Assembly (NCBI GenBank): GCA_903855995.1
Contig: CAIOAN010000013.1
Location: 204,875 to 268,874 of the forward strand
Length of the DNA stretch: 64,000 nucleotides
Source of the DNA: an uncultured Opitutia bacterium
GTDB lineage: Bacteria > Verrucomicrobiota > Verrucomicrobiia > Opitutales > UBA953
Reading direction: 5' to 3'
The notes under the pieces were generated by a model, which was not told the origin of the DNA, did not search any database, and saw nothing but the letters and a program-made list of their open reading frames with translations. Made by a program: the position numbers and the translations under genes. This document shows positions 17,058-26,910 of this stretch, piece by piece (position 1 is the first letter of the stretch; every line of letters begins with the position of its first letter).

Positions 17058-20000
17058 TGCGCCGCGCTCTCGCCATCCTCGCGCTGGGCACCTCGTCCCT
17101 GGCGGCCGCCGACCTCATGCCAGCGGACCTGGAATTCTTCGAAACGAAGATTCGCCCGGTACTCGTCGCGGAGTGCTACGAATGCCACGACGCGAAGAAG
17201 CAGAAAGGCGACCTCCGCCTCGATTATCGCGATGGCTTGCTCAAGGGCGGCGAAGAAGGCGCGGCCATCGTCCCAGGCGACGCCAAGAAGAGCATCCTAA
17301 TCCAGTCCATGGATTACAGCCATGAGACCCTCCAGATGCCGAAGAAGCGTCCGAAGCTCGACGCGAAGATCATCGCGGACTTCGCGGAGTGGATTAACCG
17401 CGGCGCGCCCGACCCGCGCACCAAGGCCCCCGAAGGCTCGATCACTCCGGCCTGGTCCGACCTGCTGACGGTCCGTAAGAACTGGTGGAGTTTCCAGCCG
17501 ATCACCTCGCCGCCGATCCCCTCCGGCAAGTCCGCCAGCCCGATCGACCGCTTCCTCGACGTGAAGATTGCCGCCGCCGGCATCACGCCTTCCGCCATTG
17601 CCGACAAGGCCACCCTCCTCCGCCGCGCGACCTATGTGCTCACCGGCCTCCCGCCCTCCCCCGCTGAGATCGCCAGCTTCGAGGCCGACACCTCGCCCGA
17701 CGCCTTCGCCAAGGTCGTCGACCGCCTGCTGGCCTCGCCTCGCTACGGCGAACACTTCGCCCGCCACTGGATGGATCTCGTCCGCTACGCCGATACGCAC
17801 GGCAGCGAAGGAGATCCCGCCATCCCGCAGGCCTGGCGTTACCGCGACTACCTGATTCGCGCCTTCAATACCGACGTCCCCTACGACCAGTTCGTCCGCG
17901 AACAGCTCGCCGGCGACCTGCTGAAGTCGCCTCGCATCAACACGGCAGATAAGCTCAACGAGTCCGCCCTTGGCACCGGCCACTTCCGCATGATCGAACA
18001 CGGCTTCCAGCCCGTGGACACGATCGACGAGCAGGTCCGCAACGTGGACAACCAGATCGACGTCGTCTCGAAGACCTTCCTCGGACTCACGGTCTCCTGC
18101 GCCCGCTGCCACGACCATAAGTTCGATGCCATCAGCCAGGCCGACTTCACCGCCTTCTACGGTATCTTCGCCTCGACTCGCCCCGGTCAGGTGACCATCG
18201 ACTCGCCCGCCCTACTCGACCAGCACCGCGACCGGCTCACCGAGCTCAAGCAGGCCATCCGCTCGGAACTCGCCGCCGACTGGATCCGCCAGGCCAAGGA
18301 CCTCCCGGCTGCGCTCCAACGCATCCGCGCTACCTCCAAGGACCGTGTCGGCCTTGAGGAGAAGCTCGCCCAGGTCGAAAGCGAACTTTCCGCCGATGTC
18401 TTCCGTCGTCGCCTGAAGGCGGACAAAGCAGCCGGCCCGGCCCCCAGCCATTGGTGGACCTTCGAACAGGATGGCCGTGACCTCGTCGGCAAGCTCGACG
18501 CCAAACTCAACGGTAGCGCGCTCATCAAGAACGGGCGGCTCATCCTCGACGGTGAGGATTCCTTCGCCGAGACCGGCCCGACCACCGAGACCCTGACGGC
18601 CAAGACCCTCGAAGCCTGGGTCGCGCTGCCCACCCTCGACCAACGCGGCGGCGGCGTCATCACGGTGGAGTCCATCGGCGGCGGAACCTTCGACTCGCTC
18701 GTCTTCGCCGAGAGACAGAAGGGCAAGTGGATGGCCGGGAGCAACAATAGCCTGCGCACGCAGAACGTGAACGGTCCGGCCGAGACCTCGAAGCCCGGTG
18801 AACTCATCCACCTGGCGATCGTCTATCAAGCCGACGGCCGCATCGAGCTCTACCGTAACGGCCAGCCCTATGGCACCGGCTACGCTCCGGCCAACGAGAA
18901 GGCCGCGCTCCATACGTTCGCCCAAGACAAATCGCGCCTGCTCTTCGGACGACGTCACACCGGTGGCGGCAACGCCTTCCTCCGTGGCGAACTCGAGGAA
19001 GCTCGCCTGTACGGCTTCGCTCTGACCGCGGCCCAGATTGCCGATTCTTTCAAAGCGGGCACGCTCCGCGGCGAACTCGCGCCCGTCGCGACCAAGGATG
19101 AAAAACTCGCAGGCCTCCGCGCCCAGGCCTCCGAGCTCCGCTCCAAACTGGAAGCGCTCAAGTCGGCCGACGGGAAACTCGCCGAGAGCTTCAAGCACGA
19201 AGAAGACCCGACCTATCCGCTGCATGCTGCGGCCTTCCTTCGTGTCGGCCTCAAACCGAAGGAAGCCAAGGTCCCGAGCAGCGTGAAAGCCGATTGGTCG
19301 CTGAGCGACGGCAGCTCTGCGAAATGGCTGCGTCATGGTAACGGCATGGCAGCCCGCTTCACCCCAGGCGAATTCCGCATCGAGACCAACGGGCCTGACG
19401 TGACGAAGCAGATCCTCCCCTCGGGCCTGCACTCGCACCCGCTCTCCGTCAAGCACAGCGCGGTGCTCACCTCGCCGCGCTTCAAAGTCACCACCGACTT
19501 CATCAGCGTCCAGGCGATGGGGCGCGGTGCCACGGTGCGTCTCATCACGGACAACTACCCGATCGGCAACTCCGGCAACCGCTTCCCTAAGGCTGCGATC
19601 AACTCGGACCGGCCCGTCTGGATCACGCTCGACACCGCCTACCGCAAAGGCTCGTCCGCCTACTTGGAGTTCACCTTGCCCGACGACTCAACTCGACCCG
19701 AAGGCAAAGAAGCCGCCGACGGCTCCTATGGCGTCCGTCAGGTCGCATTCCATGCGTCCGGCGCCGGGCCCACCTCAGGTGAAGCCATCGTCGTCCAAGC
19801 GCCGCAGCTGAAGACCGTCAAAGAAGTGGCGATAGCCCTTACCGAGGCCTCCTCCGCCTGGGCCAAGGATAGTGCCGACGAAGCCCAGGCCGCCCTCCTC
19901 GACGCCGCGCTGCGACATGGCCTGCTGGACGCCCGAAGCGCCCTCACGCCGCGACTTACCACCTTGACCGCTGAATACCGGAAACTGGAAGCGGAACTGG

Positions 20001-20965
20001 TCACCCCGCGTCGTGCCCCCGGCCTCTGGGAGGACGTCGGAATGGACATGCCGCTCTTCGTTCGCGGCGAATATAAGAATCCGGCCGCCCCTGTCCCTCG
20101 TCGTTATCTCGAAGCCTTCGACACCAAGGCCTTCGCGACCACCGGCAGCGGACGCCTCGAGCTCGCCGAGAAAATCGCCACCCCCGACAACCCACTCACC
20201 GCCCGCGTGATGACGAACCGACTCTGGCACCATGTCTTCGGACGCGGACTCGTCGGTACGGTCGACAACTTCGGACGCCTCGGTGATCACCCGACGCACC
20301 CCGAACTGCTCGATTACCTCTCGAAACGCTTCGTCGACCAGAAGTGGTCCGTAAAGACGGCGCTGCGCGAACTCCTTCTGACGGACGCGTTCCAACGGTC
20401 GAGCCTGCCCTCATCTTCGGCTCAGGCCAAAGACGCCAACAACGACCTGCTCTCACACGTGCGTGTCCGACGCCTCGAAGGCGAAGCCCTCCGCGACTCG
20501 CTCATCACCCTGACCGGCAAGATCGAGCACCGCATGTATGGCCCCGGTGACAACGCCGTTGCCGCACCACGGGAACAGGTCCGTCGCAGCGTCTACCTCA
20601 CCATCCGTCGCAACTCGCTCAACCCGCTGATCACGACGTTCGACGGACCGAAGCCGTTCACGACGGTCGGTCGCCGCGACTCCACGAACGTGCCCGCCCA
20701 ATCGCTCACGCTACTGAACAGCCTCTTCGTGATCGATGCCGCCAAGCAGTGGGCGACCACCCTCGACCGCAGCCAGCCCGACACCGCCAAGGTCGACGCT
20801 CTGTTCCTCCAAGCCCTGGCCCGCAAGGCCAGCCCGACCGAACAGGCGGCAGCGGCGCGTTACCTGGCAGACCTCAAGCTCACCCACGCCGACAAACCGG
20901 TGATGGTCTGGCAGGACTTCGCCCAGTCGGTCCTCAATCTCAAGGAGTTCCTTTATCTCAAATAA
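17057..20965 (+). CDS. PSCyt1/DUF1549/LamG/DUF1553 protein, longest paralogue (PSD1 no. 3)
   Basis: A 1302-residue secreted PSD1 protein. The signal peptide is [19 protein letters not shown]. The first heme site is CYECH (C40-H44) and the second, CARCH, is at C348-H352. A LamG domain lies at about 455-670 ([35 protein letters not shown]). A short coiled-coil-like segment and a beta-rich module of about 180 residues (about 740-925, possibly carbohydrate-binding) follow. DUF1553 covers about 1030-1300 ([20 protein letters not shown]). The extra modules make it some 480 residues longer than the first paralogue. It is translationally coupled to the IclR gene and one base from the next DUF1501 gene. 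Confidence 0.92.
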   Translation: MRRALAILALGTSSLAAADLMPADLEFFETKIRPVLVAECYECHDAKKQKGDLRLDYRDGLLKGGEEGAAIVPGDAKKSILIQSMDYSHETLQMPKKRPKLDAKIIADFAEWINRGAPDPRTKAPEGSITPAWSDLLTVRKNWWSFQPITSPPIPSGKSASPIDRFLDVKIAAAGITPSAIADKATLLRRATYVLTGLPPSPAEIASFEADTSPDAFAKVVDRLLASPRYGEHFARHWMDLVRYADTHGSEGDPAIPQAWRYRDYLIRAFNTDVPYDQFVREQLAGDLLKSPRINTADKLNESALGTGHFRMIEHGFQPVDTIDEQVRNVDNQIDVVSKTFLGLTVSCARCHDHKFDAISQADFTAFYGIFASTRPGQVTIDSPALLDQHRDRLTELKQAIRSELAADWIRQAKDLPAALQRIRATSKDRVGLEEKLAQVESELSADVFRRRLKADKAAGPAPSHWWTFEQDGRDLVGKLDAKLNGSALIKNGRLILDGEDSFAETGPTTETLTAKTLEAWVALPTLDQRGGGVITVESIGGGTFDSLVFAERQKGKWMAGSNNSLRTQNVNGPAETSKPGELIHLAIVYQADGRIELYRNGQPYGTGYAPANEKAALHTFAQDKSRLLFGRRHTGGGNAFLRGELEEARLYGFALTAAQIADSFKAGTLRGELAPVATKDEKLAGLRAQASELRSKLEALKSADGKLAESFKHEEDPTYPLHAAAFLRVGLKPKEAKVPSSVKADWSLSDGSSAKWLRHGNGMAARFTPGEFRIETNGPDVTKQILPSGLHSHPLSVKHSAVLTSPRFKVTTDFISVQAMGRGATVRLITDNYPIGNSGNRFPKAAINSDRPVWITLDTAYRKGSSAYLEFTLPDDSTRPEGKEAADGSYGVRQVAFHASGAGPTSGEAIVVQAPQLKTVKEVAIALTEASSAWAKDSADEAQAALLDAALRHGLLDARSALTPRLTTLTAEYRKLEAELVTPRRAPGLWEDVGMDMPLFVRGEYKNPAAPVPRRYLEAFDTKAFATTGSGRLELAEKIATPDNPLTARVMTNRLWHHVFGRGLVGTVDNFGRLGDHPTHPELLDYLSKRFVDQKWSVKTALRELLLTDAFQRSSLPSSSAQAKDANNDLLSHVRVRRLEGEALRDSLITLTGKIEHRMYGPGDNAVAAPREQVRRSVYLTIRRNSLNPLITTFDGPKPFTTVGRRDSTNVPAQSLTLLNSLFVIDAAKQWATTLDRSQPDTAKVDALFLQALARKASPTEQAAAARYLADLKLTHADKPVMVWQDFAQSVLNLKEFLYLK

Positions 20966-20966
20966 C

Positions 20967-22373
20967 ATGCACCCGCTCACCCGCCGCGAACTGCTCCGCC
21001 GCTGCTCCCTAGGCTTCGGTGGCATCGCCCTGTCCGGCCTGCTCTCGTCGCCCGCCTTCGGCGCCGAATCCTCCGGCAAGCGCCCGCTCAAGGCCAAGGC
21101 GAAGAACGTCATCTTCTGCTACATGTCGGGCGGCGTCTCGCACGTCGACTCGTTCGACCCCAAGGCCGCCCTCGCCAAGCTTAACGGCAAGCCGATGCCG
21201 GTGCCGGTCCAGCGCACGGTCTTCAATAATAACGGCAACATCATGGGCAGCCCCTGGGAGGCCAAGCGCTACGGGCAGTCGGGCATCGAGATGACGAACC
21301 TCTTCCCGCAGATCGCCGACTGCGCCGACGACCTCACGGTGGTCCGCTCGATGACGAGTAAGGTCAGCGAACACGCGCAAGGGAACTACTTCTTTCATAC
21401 CGGCTTCCCTTTCATGGGTCATCCCAGCGCCGGCGCCTGGCTCAACTACGGCCTCGGCAGCGAGAACCAGAACCTCCCGGGCTTCGTGGTCCTCCAGAGC
21501 GGGAATGCCGGCACCCCGCACGGCGGCGTAGGGCTCTTCAACAACGGCTATCTCCCGGGACAGCACCAGGCCTCGATCATCAAGGCCGATGGCGCCCCGC
21601 CTCTCGCGAATATCAAACCCGGCGAAGCCGACGCCACCCAGCGTCGCCGCCTGGGCTTCATCAACGAAGTCGACAAGGCTTTCGCCGAAGCGTCCCGCGA
21701 GCCGCAGGTCGAAGCCGCCATCCGCAATTACGAGACCGCCTACCGCATGCAGGCCGCCGTCCCCGAGATCTGCGACCTCAGCGGCGAATCCGAAGCCACC
21801 AAGGCGATGTATGGCATCGACTCCCCCGACAAGCTCACCGCCGGTTACGCCCGTCAGGCTCTGCTCGCCCGTCGCCTCGTCGAGAAAGGCGTCCGCTTCG
21901 TCGAGCTCAGTTGCCTCTCTGGCAATATCGGTGGCGGCAACGCGGCCAACCCGTGGGATCATCACGGTGCCATCGTCAAAGGCCACGGCATGATGGCCCA
22001 TCAGGTCGACCAGCCGATTGCGGCGCTCCTCAAGGACCTCAAGCAGCGCGGACTCCTCGAGAGCACCATCGTCATCTTCTCCGGCGAATTCGGCCGCACG
22101 CCGTTCTCCCAGGGCAGCGACGGACGTGACCACAACCCGTACGGCTTCAGCCTCTGGGTGGCCGGCGGCGGTTTCAAACCCGGCACCGTCTTCGGAGCGA
22201 CCGACGAGCTCGGCTACTACGCCGTCGATAAGCCGCTCACGGTCTACGATTTCTGGGCCACCATTCTGCACCAGCTCGGCATCGACCACGAGAAGCTCAC
22301 CTACCGCTTCGGTGGCCGCGATTTCCGCCTGACGGATGTGCATGGTAGCGTCGTCCGCGAGATTATCGCGTGA
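20967..22373 (+). CDS. DUF1501 family Tat-exported protein (no. 3)
   Basis: A 468-residue DUF1501 protein one base after the PSD1 stop. The Tat signal is [23 protein letters not shown]. Family blocks are [41 protein letters not shown] and [23 protein letters not shown]. It is the last gene of the IclR-PSD1-DUF1501 operon and is presumably controlled by the upstream regulator. The biochemical role is unknown. Confidence 0.93.
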   Translation: MHPLTRRELLRRCSLGFGGIALSGLLSSPAFGAESSGKRPLKAKAKNVIFCYMSGGVSHVDSFDPKAALAKLNGKPMPVPVQRTVFNNNGNIMGSPWEAKRYGQSGIEMTNLFPQIADCADDLTVVRSMTSKVSEHAQGNYFFHTGFPFMGHPSAGAWLNYGLGSENQNLPGFVVLQSGNAGTPHGGVGLFNNGYLPGQHQASIIKADGAPPLANIKPGEADATQRRRLGFINEVDKAFAEASREPQVEAAIRNYETAYRMQAAVPEICDLSGESEATKAMYGIDSPDKLTAGYARQALLARRLVEKGVRFVELSCLSGNIGGGNAANPWDHHGAIVKGHGMMAHQVDQPIAALLKDLKQRGLLESTIVIFSGEFGRTPFSQGSDGRDHNPYGFSLWVAGGGFKPGTVFGATDELGYYAVDKPLTVYDFWATILHQLGIDHEKLTYRFGGRDFRLTDVHGSVVREIIA

Positions 22374-22541
22374 AGAAGTTATTTGTTCTTGGTTCGTTGT
22401 TCTTTGTTTGCCTGCAAGGGAAGCAAGGCAGGCTTGAACTCCGCCGCTCAGCCGCGACTAAACAATGAATCTAGGCTCCATCCATTTATATCTAAGAACA
22501 AAACCTCAAGAACAACGAACTAAGAACAAAGAACTAAAAAC
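22374..22541. repeat. Long inverted repeat leader of AAGAAC words
   Basis: GTTCGTTGTTCTT (22392-22404) and AAGAACAACGAAC (22508-22520) form a perfect 13-bp inverted repeat, bracketing a hairpin GCCTGC...GCAGGC (22410-22433). The right arm continues as TAAGAACAAAGAACTAAAAAC directly into the ATG at 22542. AT content is higher than in the flanking genes. No gene is seen; a folded leader or transcription end for the upstream operon is possible. Confidence 0.75.
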
Positions 22542-23198
22542 ATGCGCTCCCTCCCCCTCCTCCTGCTCAGCCTTTCCCTCTTCGCCGAAGAGAAACCCGC
22601 CGGAGTCATCATCCACGAAACGGGTGCCCATGAGCCGCTCGCCCAAGGCCTAGCCTTCTTCCATGGCTCATGGAAGTTCGCCGAAGGCGCGATGCTCGGC
22701 GAGCAAGTGCCGACCGAGAAGCATACGGCCACGATCAAAATCCTTACCGCCTTCGACCAGATCAAGGCGGAGTGGAAGATGAAGTTCCTCGATCCGAAGG
22801 AAAACTTTCTCTTTGTCTCCTGGCCGGCCGACTCAGGTGCACACGCCATGGATTTCACTTTCCTTCCTGACAGCGGAAAGTTCGAGCTCATCCGTCCCGC
22901 CTACAAAGACTTGAAGCGCGAAGTCCTCGCCAAAGGCGAACTCAAGGACCTCACCAAAGATTGGCATGATGTCGTCTGCGTCCACGACGGCGCGAAGTTC
23001 ACCCTCACGATCGATGGCGTGACCATCTCCGCCTCCGACGATGCCTTTAATCGCCCAATGGGCCCGTTCTACCTCAATGGTGGCGGCTTCAACGGCGCCC
23101 GCTATCTCGTCAAGGACCTCAAGGTCACCGCACTCCCCGGCTCACCCCAGACTCGCGCTTTCCTGCCGGTGAAGCCCGCAGCGGCGGCAAAGAAGTAA
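22542..23198 (+). CDS. Secreted lectin-like (DUF1080/LamG-type fold) protein
   Basis: A 218-residue protein with a signal peptide (MRSLPLLLLSLSLFAEEK). The rest is predicted beta-rich: HGSWKFAEGAMLGEQVP, DQIKAEWKMKFLDPKENFLFVSW and DWHDVVCVHDGAKFTLTIDG follow the strand order of the concanavalin-like fold shared by DUF1080 and LamG proteins. There is no clear DUF1080 hallmark, so a binding role or divergent hydrolase is equally possible. It stands alone between two repeat-containing spacers, upstream of a ThuA gene. Confidence 0.7.
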   Translation: MRSLPLLLLSLSLFAEEKPAGVIIHETGAHEPLAQGLAFFHGSWKFAEGAMLGEQVPTEKHTATIKILTAFDQIKAEWKMKFLDPKENFLFVSWPADSGAHAMDFTFLPDSGKFELIRPAYKDLKREVLAKGELKDLTKDWHDVVCVHDGAKFTLTIDGVTISASDDAFNRPMGPFYLNGGGFNGARYLVKDLKVTALPGSPQTRAFLPVKPAAAAKK

Positions 23199-23394
23199 AG
23201 ATGCCGGAGGGACCGGGGATCTGCCGGGCAAGACCTGATGATGTTACCCGCATTTCCATTCATTAGTTCCCCGAACAAAGAACAAGGAACCAAGAACAAC
23301 TAACCCTTAACCATTCCCTCATCTCCCCTCATTTATCTTTTCTTTCAAAGCATCATCCATCCCTCATCCTTCATATGCCCTCTTCTCCCCACCC
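23199..23394. other. Spacer with AAGAAC words and pyrimidine-rich leader
   Basis: The word run GAACAAAGAACAAGGAACCAAGAACAAC lies at 23273-23300. A long C/T-rich leader (CATCATCCATCCCTCATCC...) follows, ending at the ThuA start. No Shine-Dalgarno sequence and no gene are seen. Confidence 0.6.
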
Positions 23395-24273
23395 ATGCGC
23401 CTCCTCCTCGCCCTACTCCCCCTCTTCGCCCTCGCGGCCGAACCTAAGCCGATCCGCGTCTTGGTCTGGGACGAACAGCAGCCTCAACAGTCTCAGGGTT
23501 ACGGCGACAAATTCCTCGGTGAGACGCTCGCCGCAGAGCTCGCCAAGAACAAGCACCTCGTCGTCAAGACCGCTCGACTCGCCGATGCCGATCAAGGCCT
23601 GAGCGACGCCGCGCTCGATCAGACCGACGTGCTCGTCTTCTGGTGCCACCGCAAGGTCAAGGAACAGGACGACGCCCGCGTCGAAGCGGTCGTGAAGCGC
23701 GTGCAGGCCGGCAAGCTCGGCTTCATCGCTCTCCACTCCGCCCACTGGGCCAAGCCTTTTGTCCGCCTCATGCAGGAGCGCTCCAAGGACGACGCCATGA
23801 AGCAGCTGACCGCCGAAGAACGTGCCGCCGCCAAATGGGTCTTCGTCAACGATGCCCCTTACTACAAAGGCGTCAAAGCCGGCGCCCCGCTGACGCCCTC
23901 AGTCAAACGCGACGGCAACACCTACACACTCACCCTGCCCCAGTGCGTGTTCCCAGGCTATCGCGCCGACGCCAAGCCCGGACACATGACAACCGTCACC
24001 GCGAATCACCCGATTGCGGCCGGCCTTCCGGCGAAATGGGACATCCCTCAAACCGAGATGTACAACGAACCCTTCCACGTCCCAACTCCGGACGCCGTCG
24101 TCTTCGAAGAACGCTGGGACAAAGGAGAATATTTCCGCAGCGGTATGACCTGGCAGGTCGGCGCCGGTAAAGTCTTCTACTACCGCCCCGGCCACGAGAC
24201 CTACCCCATCTATAAGCAGGCGGAGAATATCAAGGTCGTGGAAAACGCGATTCGCTGGTCGGTGATAAAGTAA
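23395..24273 (+). CDS. Secreted ThuA-domain protein (second copy)
   Basis: A 292-residue protein with a signal peptide (MRLLLALLPLFALAAEP) and a ThuA fold: IRVLVWDEQQPQQSQGYGDKFLGETLA, DVLVFWCHRKVKE, GFIALHSAHWAKPF and NHPIAAGLPAKWDIPQTEMYNEPF. It differs clearly in sequence from the ThuA protein at 11921. The C-terminal block KVFYYRPGHETYPIY is typical of ThuA proteins in PVC genomes. A role in processing oxidised disaccharides is inferred from the family; the substrate is unknown. Confidence 0.88.
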   Translation: MRLLLALLPLFALAAEPKPIRVLVWDEQQPQQSQGYGDKFLGETLAAELAKNKHLVVKTARLADADQGLSDAALDQTDVLVFWCHRKVKEQDDARVEAVVKRVQAGKLGFIALHSAHWAKPFVRLMQERSKDDAMKQLTAEERAAAKWVFVNDAPYYKGVKAGAPLTPSVKRDGNTYTLTLPQCVFPGYRADAKPGHMTTVTANHPIAAGLPAKWDIPQTEMYNEPFHVPTPDAVVFEERWDKGEYFRSGMTWQVGAGKVFYYRPGHETYPIYKQAENIKVVENAIRWSVIK

Positions 24274-24725
24274 CGTAAAAAACTAATCCAGTTACGGGTT
24301 GCAGGTGGCGGCCCCGGGTGGCGGGTGGCAGGAAAAGAGCCAGAAGTCAGAGGGAGACTTGAAAACATGCTAGGCGCTTTCTTGGGTAGGGCGGTCATTG
24401 CCATGACCGCCGTTCGCATCGGTGCGTGCGGCGAGCTGGGCAAGGTCACCGACCTTTCCGTTATCCGTCCGCCCACGGTCGTGATGGCAATCACGCCCCT
24501 ACCTCATGCCCGGGCTCATCATCCGATCTCCAGTTCCCCCTTGAGCGCCCATCCCCGCCACCTGCCACCCGGGGCCGCCACCTGCCACCCGAGACTGCAT
24601 CTCCCGCTGCTTCTGTGCGGCAGTTTCCTTAACAAAGAACAACGAACCAAGAACATCTCCCGAGTTACTTCCGCATCCCCCATCATTCATCTTTCATCTT
24701 TCCGCCCATCCCCCATCTTACGCAC
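24274..24725. repeat. Intergenic mosaic containing a 119-bp type C element
   Basis: This 452-bp spacer has no credible gene. GGTGGCGGCCCCGGGTGGCGGG words (about 24303-24332) precede the type C element at 24385-24503. After it comes a region (24504-24600) shared in inverted orientation with 33612-33711. GCCACCTGCCACCC words, an AACAAAGAACAACGAACCAAG run (about 24631-24655) and a pyrimidine-rich leader then run into the ATG at 24726. The block 24535-24670 aligns with 8760-8880. Confidence 0.8.
24385..24503 (+). repeat. Type C palindromic element, copy 1
   Basis: A 119-bp unit with outer arms GGTAGGG...CCCTACC. The internal hairpin GGCGGTCAT...ATGACCGCC lies at the left end and a CGTGAT...ATCACG hairpin at the right, giving a predicted Y shape. 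The same unit is present in opposite orientation at 33712-33830, also 119 bp. Confidence 0.9.
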
Positions 24726-25799
24726 ATGCTCCTCCGCCTTCTCCCCCTCCTGGCCGCGATCTCCCTATCCGCGGCCTCTGTCTCGACCTTCGCCGGCAAT
24801 GGCAAGAAGGGTTACTCGGGCGAGGGCGATAACGAACCGGCCACCGAAGCGAAGATGGACAATCCCTTCGGCGTGACGCGCGGCCCCGACGGCGCGATCT
24901 GGTTTTGCGAATACACCGGCCAGCGCATCCGCAAGGTGACCCCCGACGGCAAGATCCACCTGGTCGCCGGCAACGGCAAGGTCGGCTACTCCGGCGACGG
25001 CGGTCCCGCCACCGAAGCAACCTTCAACCTTCCGCACGAGCTCCGCTTCGGCCCGAAGCGCGGCAACCTCTTCATCGTCGACATGATGAATCACGCCGTC
25101 CGTAAGATCGACACCACGACAGGCATCATCACGACGGTCGTCGGCACGGGCAAGCCAGGCTACTCCGGTGACGGCGGCCCCGCCAGCCAGGCCCAGCTGA
25201 AGAATCCGCACAGCATCCAGTTCGACGCCAATGGCGACCTCTTCATCTGCGACATCGGTAATAGCGTGATCCGGAAGGTCGACATGAAGTCGCACGTGAT
25301 CACGACCATCGCCGGCACCGGTAAGCCTGGCGACTCGCCCGATGGCGCCCCGGTCAAGGGCACGCCGATCAAAGGCCCGCGCTCCATCGACTTCGACGCC
25401 GCCGGCAACCTCTGGGTCTGCACCCGCGAAGGCAATCAGGTCCTCAAACTCGACCTCAAGGCCGACAAAATCTCGCTCATCGCCGGCACGGGCAAGAAGG
25501 GCTTCACTGGCAACGGCGGCCCAGCCAAACTCGCCACCCTCAGCGGCCCGAAGGGCGTGGCGTTCGACGCCGCAGGCAACGCTTGGATCGCCGACACGGA
25601 ATCGCACTCAATTCGCATGGTGAACATGAAGACCGGAAACCTTGAGCTCAAGATCGGCACGGGCGTCAAAGGCGATGGCCCCGACGGCGACCCTCTGAAG
25701 TGCCAACTGGCCCGCCCGCACGGCGTCTTCGTGGACAAGGACGGTTCGGTCTACGTCGGCGATTCCGAAAACCACCGCGTCCGCGTCTGGAAGCAGTAA
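24726..25799 (+). CDS. Secreted NHL-repeat beta-propeller protein
   Basis: A 357-residue protein with a signal peptide (MLLRLLPLLAAISLSAAS) and about five to six NHL repeats marked by recurring VAGNGKVGYSGDGGPATEA, VVGTGKPGYSGDGGPASQA and IAGTGKKGFTGNGGPA, each followed by a DANGDLFICD-type strand. Extracellular NHL propellers of this type bind ligands or act as lyase/lactonase scaffolds; no catalytic residues can be named. The next gene follows after 3 nt and encodes another propeller-like protein, so the two are probably co-expressed. Confidence 0.88.
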   Translation: MLLRLLPLLAAISLSAASVSTFAGNGKKGYSGEGDNEPATEAKMDNPFGVTRGPDGAIWFCEYTGQRIRKVTPDGKIHLVAGNGKVGYSGDGGPATEATFNLPHELRFGPKRGNLFIVDMMNHAVRKIDTTTGIITTVVGTGKPGYSGDGGPASQAQLKNPHSIQFDANGDLFICDIGNSVIRKVDMKSHVITTIAGTGKPGDSPDGAPVKGTPIKGPRSIDFDAAGNLWVCTREGNQVLKLDLKADKISLIAGTGKKGFTGNGGPAKLATLSGPKGVAFDAAGNAWIADTESHSIRMVNMKTGNLELKIGTGVKGDGPDGDPLKCQLARPHGVFVDKDGSVYVGDSENHRVRVWKQ

Positions 25800-25802
25800 G
25801 CC

Positions 25803-26843
25803 GTGACGCTCACCCGCCGCTCCCTCCTGAAGAACGCCCTCCTCGCCGGGGCTTGGTATGGCGCGGTCGGACGATCCTTCGCGCAGGCTTCGTCCCCCGA
25901 AGTCCTCGGCCAAGGCGACTTCAAGTATCGCGTCGTCCCCGGCTGGGGCGTGCTCGATGACAAGACGCCGGTCAACGATTGCCACGGGCTCGCCCGCACG
26001 GCCGATGGACAAATCGTCCTGCTGACCAACCACGTCGCGAACAATGTCATCTTCTTCGACGGAGCCGGCAAGCTGGCGCACAAATGGACCGGCCCGAAAT
26101 TTCCTGGCGCCCACGGCCTGGCGCTCGTTCCCTGGAAGAAATCGGAAGCCCTCTTCATCACCGATCTCAACCTGCATTCGGTATTCAAAATAGCGACCAA
26201 CGGTGAACAACTCGGCGAGTGGCACCTCCCCGCCAATACGGGCAAGTACGCCAAGGAGACCGACTATCGTCCGTCTTGGACGCTCCACCGCGCCGATGGC
26301 GAGTTCTACGTCCTCGATGGCTACGGCAAGGACTACATCCTGCACTACGCCGCCGACGGTTCGTTCAAGCGCCTCCTAGGCGGCGCCGAAGGCGGCATCG
26401 TCCACTGGGGCCCGCACGGCGGCATGATCGACACGGCCGCCGACCAGACCGAGACGATGCTCATCGCGATGAGCGATCAGCAGTACCTCCTCCGCCTCGA
26501 CCTCGACGGCAATAAGCTCGCCCAGACCGACCTCCCCGGCGGCAACCCCCGCCAGATCCGCCGCATGGGCCAGCACTACGTCGTCGCCCACCTCGCCGAC
26601 AACTGGCCTAAGGACCGCAATAGCCGCGGCTTCCTCTCCGTCCTTGATGCGAATCTGCGCGTCGTCTCCAACATCGCCGGATCGGCGCCCGTCTACGACA
26701 CCGTCGGTAAGCTCCTCCCGATGAAGCACACCGCCGACGTCTTCCTTCACCCGCATGACGTCCTGGCCAATCCGGACGGCTCGCTGATCGTCGCCCAGTT
26801 CGCCTCCGGCAAGACCTATCCCATCAAGTTGGAGCGGGTCTAA
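25803..26843 (+). CDS. Tat-exported beta-propeller protein
   Basis: A 346-residue protein from a GTG start 3 nt after the NHL gene. The Tat signal TRRSLLKNALLAGAWYGAVGRSFA is evident. The mature part has propeller-like repeats (NNVIFFDGAGKLAHKWTG, HSVFKIATNGEQLGEW, DGYGKDYILHYAADGSFKRLLG) ending with HPHDVLANPDGSLIVAQF. It resembles the six-bladed NHL/peptidylglycine-lyase-like propellers found in PVC genomes. Function is unknown; co-location suggests it works with the NHL protein upstream. Confidence 0.85.
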   Translation: MTLTRRSLLKNALLAGAWYGAVGRSFAQASSPEVLGQGDFKYRVVPGWGVLDDKTPVNDCHGLARTADGQIVLLTNHVANNVIFFDGAGKLAHKWTGPKFPGAHGLALVPWKKSEALFITDLNLHSVFKIATNGEQLGEWHLPANTGKYAKETDYRPSWTLHRADGEFYVLDGYGKDYILHYAADGSFKRLLGGAEGGIVHWGPHGGMIDTAADQTETMLIAMSDQQYLLRLDLDGNKLAQTDLPGGNPRQIRRMGQHYVVAHLADNWPKDRNSRGFLSVLDANLRVVSNIAGSAPVYDTVGKLLPMKHTADVFLHPHDVLANPDGSLIVAQFASGKTYPIKLERV

Positions 26844-26910
26844 GGCGGATTAATCGAGGTTCAGGCAATAAGTAATGGAACCATCCCTTACCCGGGCTTA
26901 CCTAACCTAG

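Noticed and set aside
21009-22343. 444-aa minus-strand ORF
   Set aside because: Shadow of the third DUF1501 gene, whose plus-strand protein has clear family motifs.
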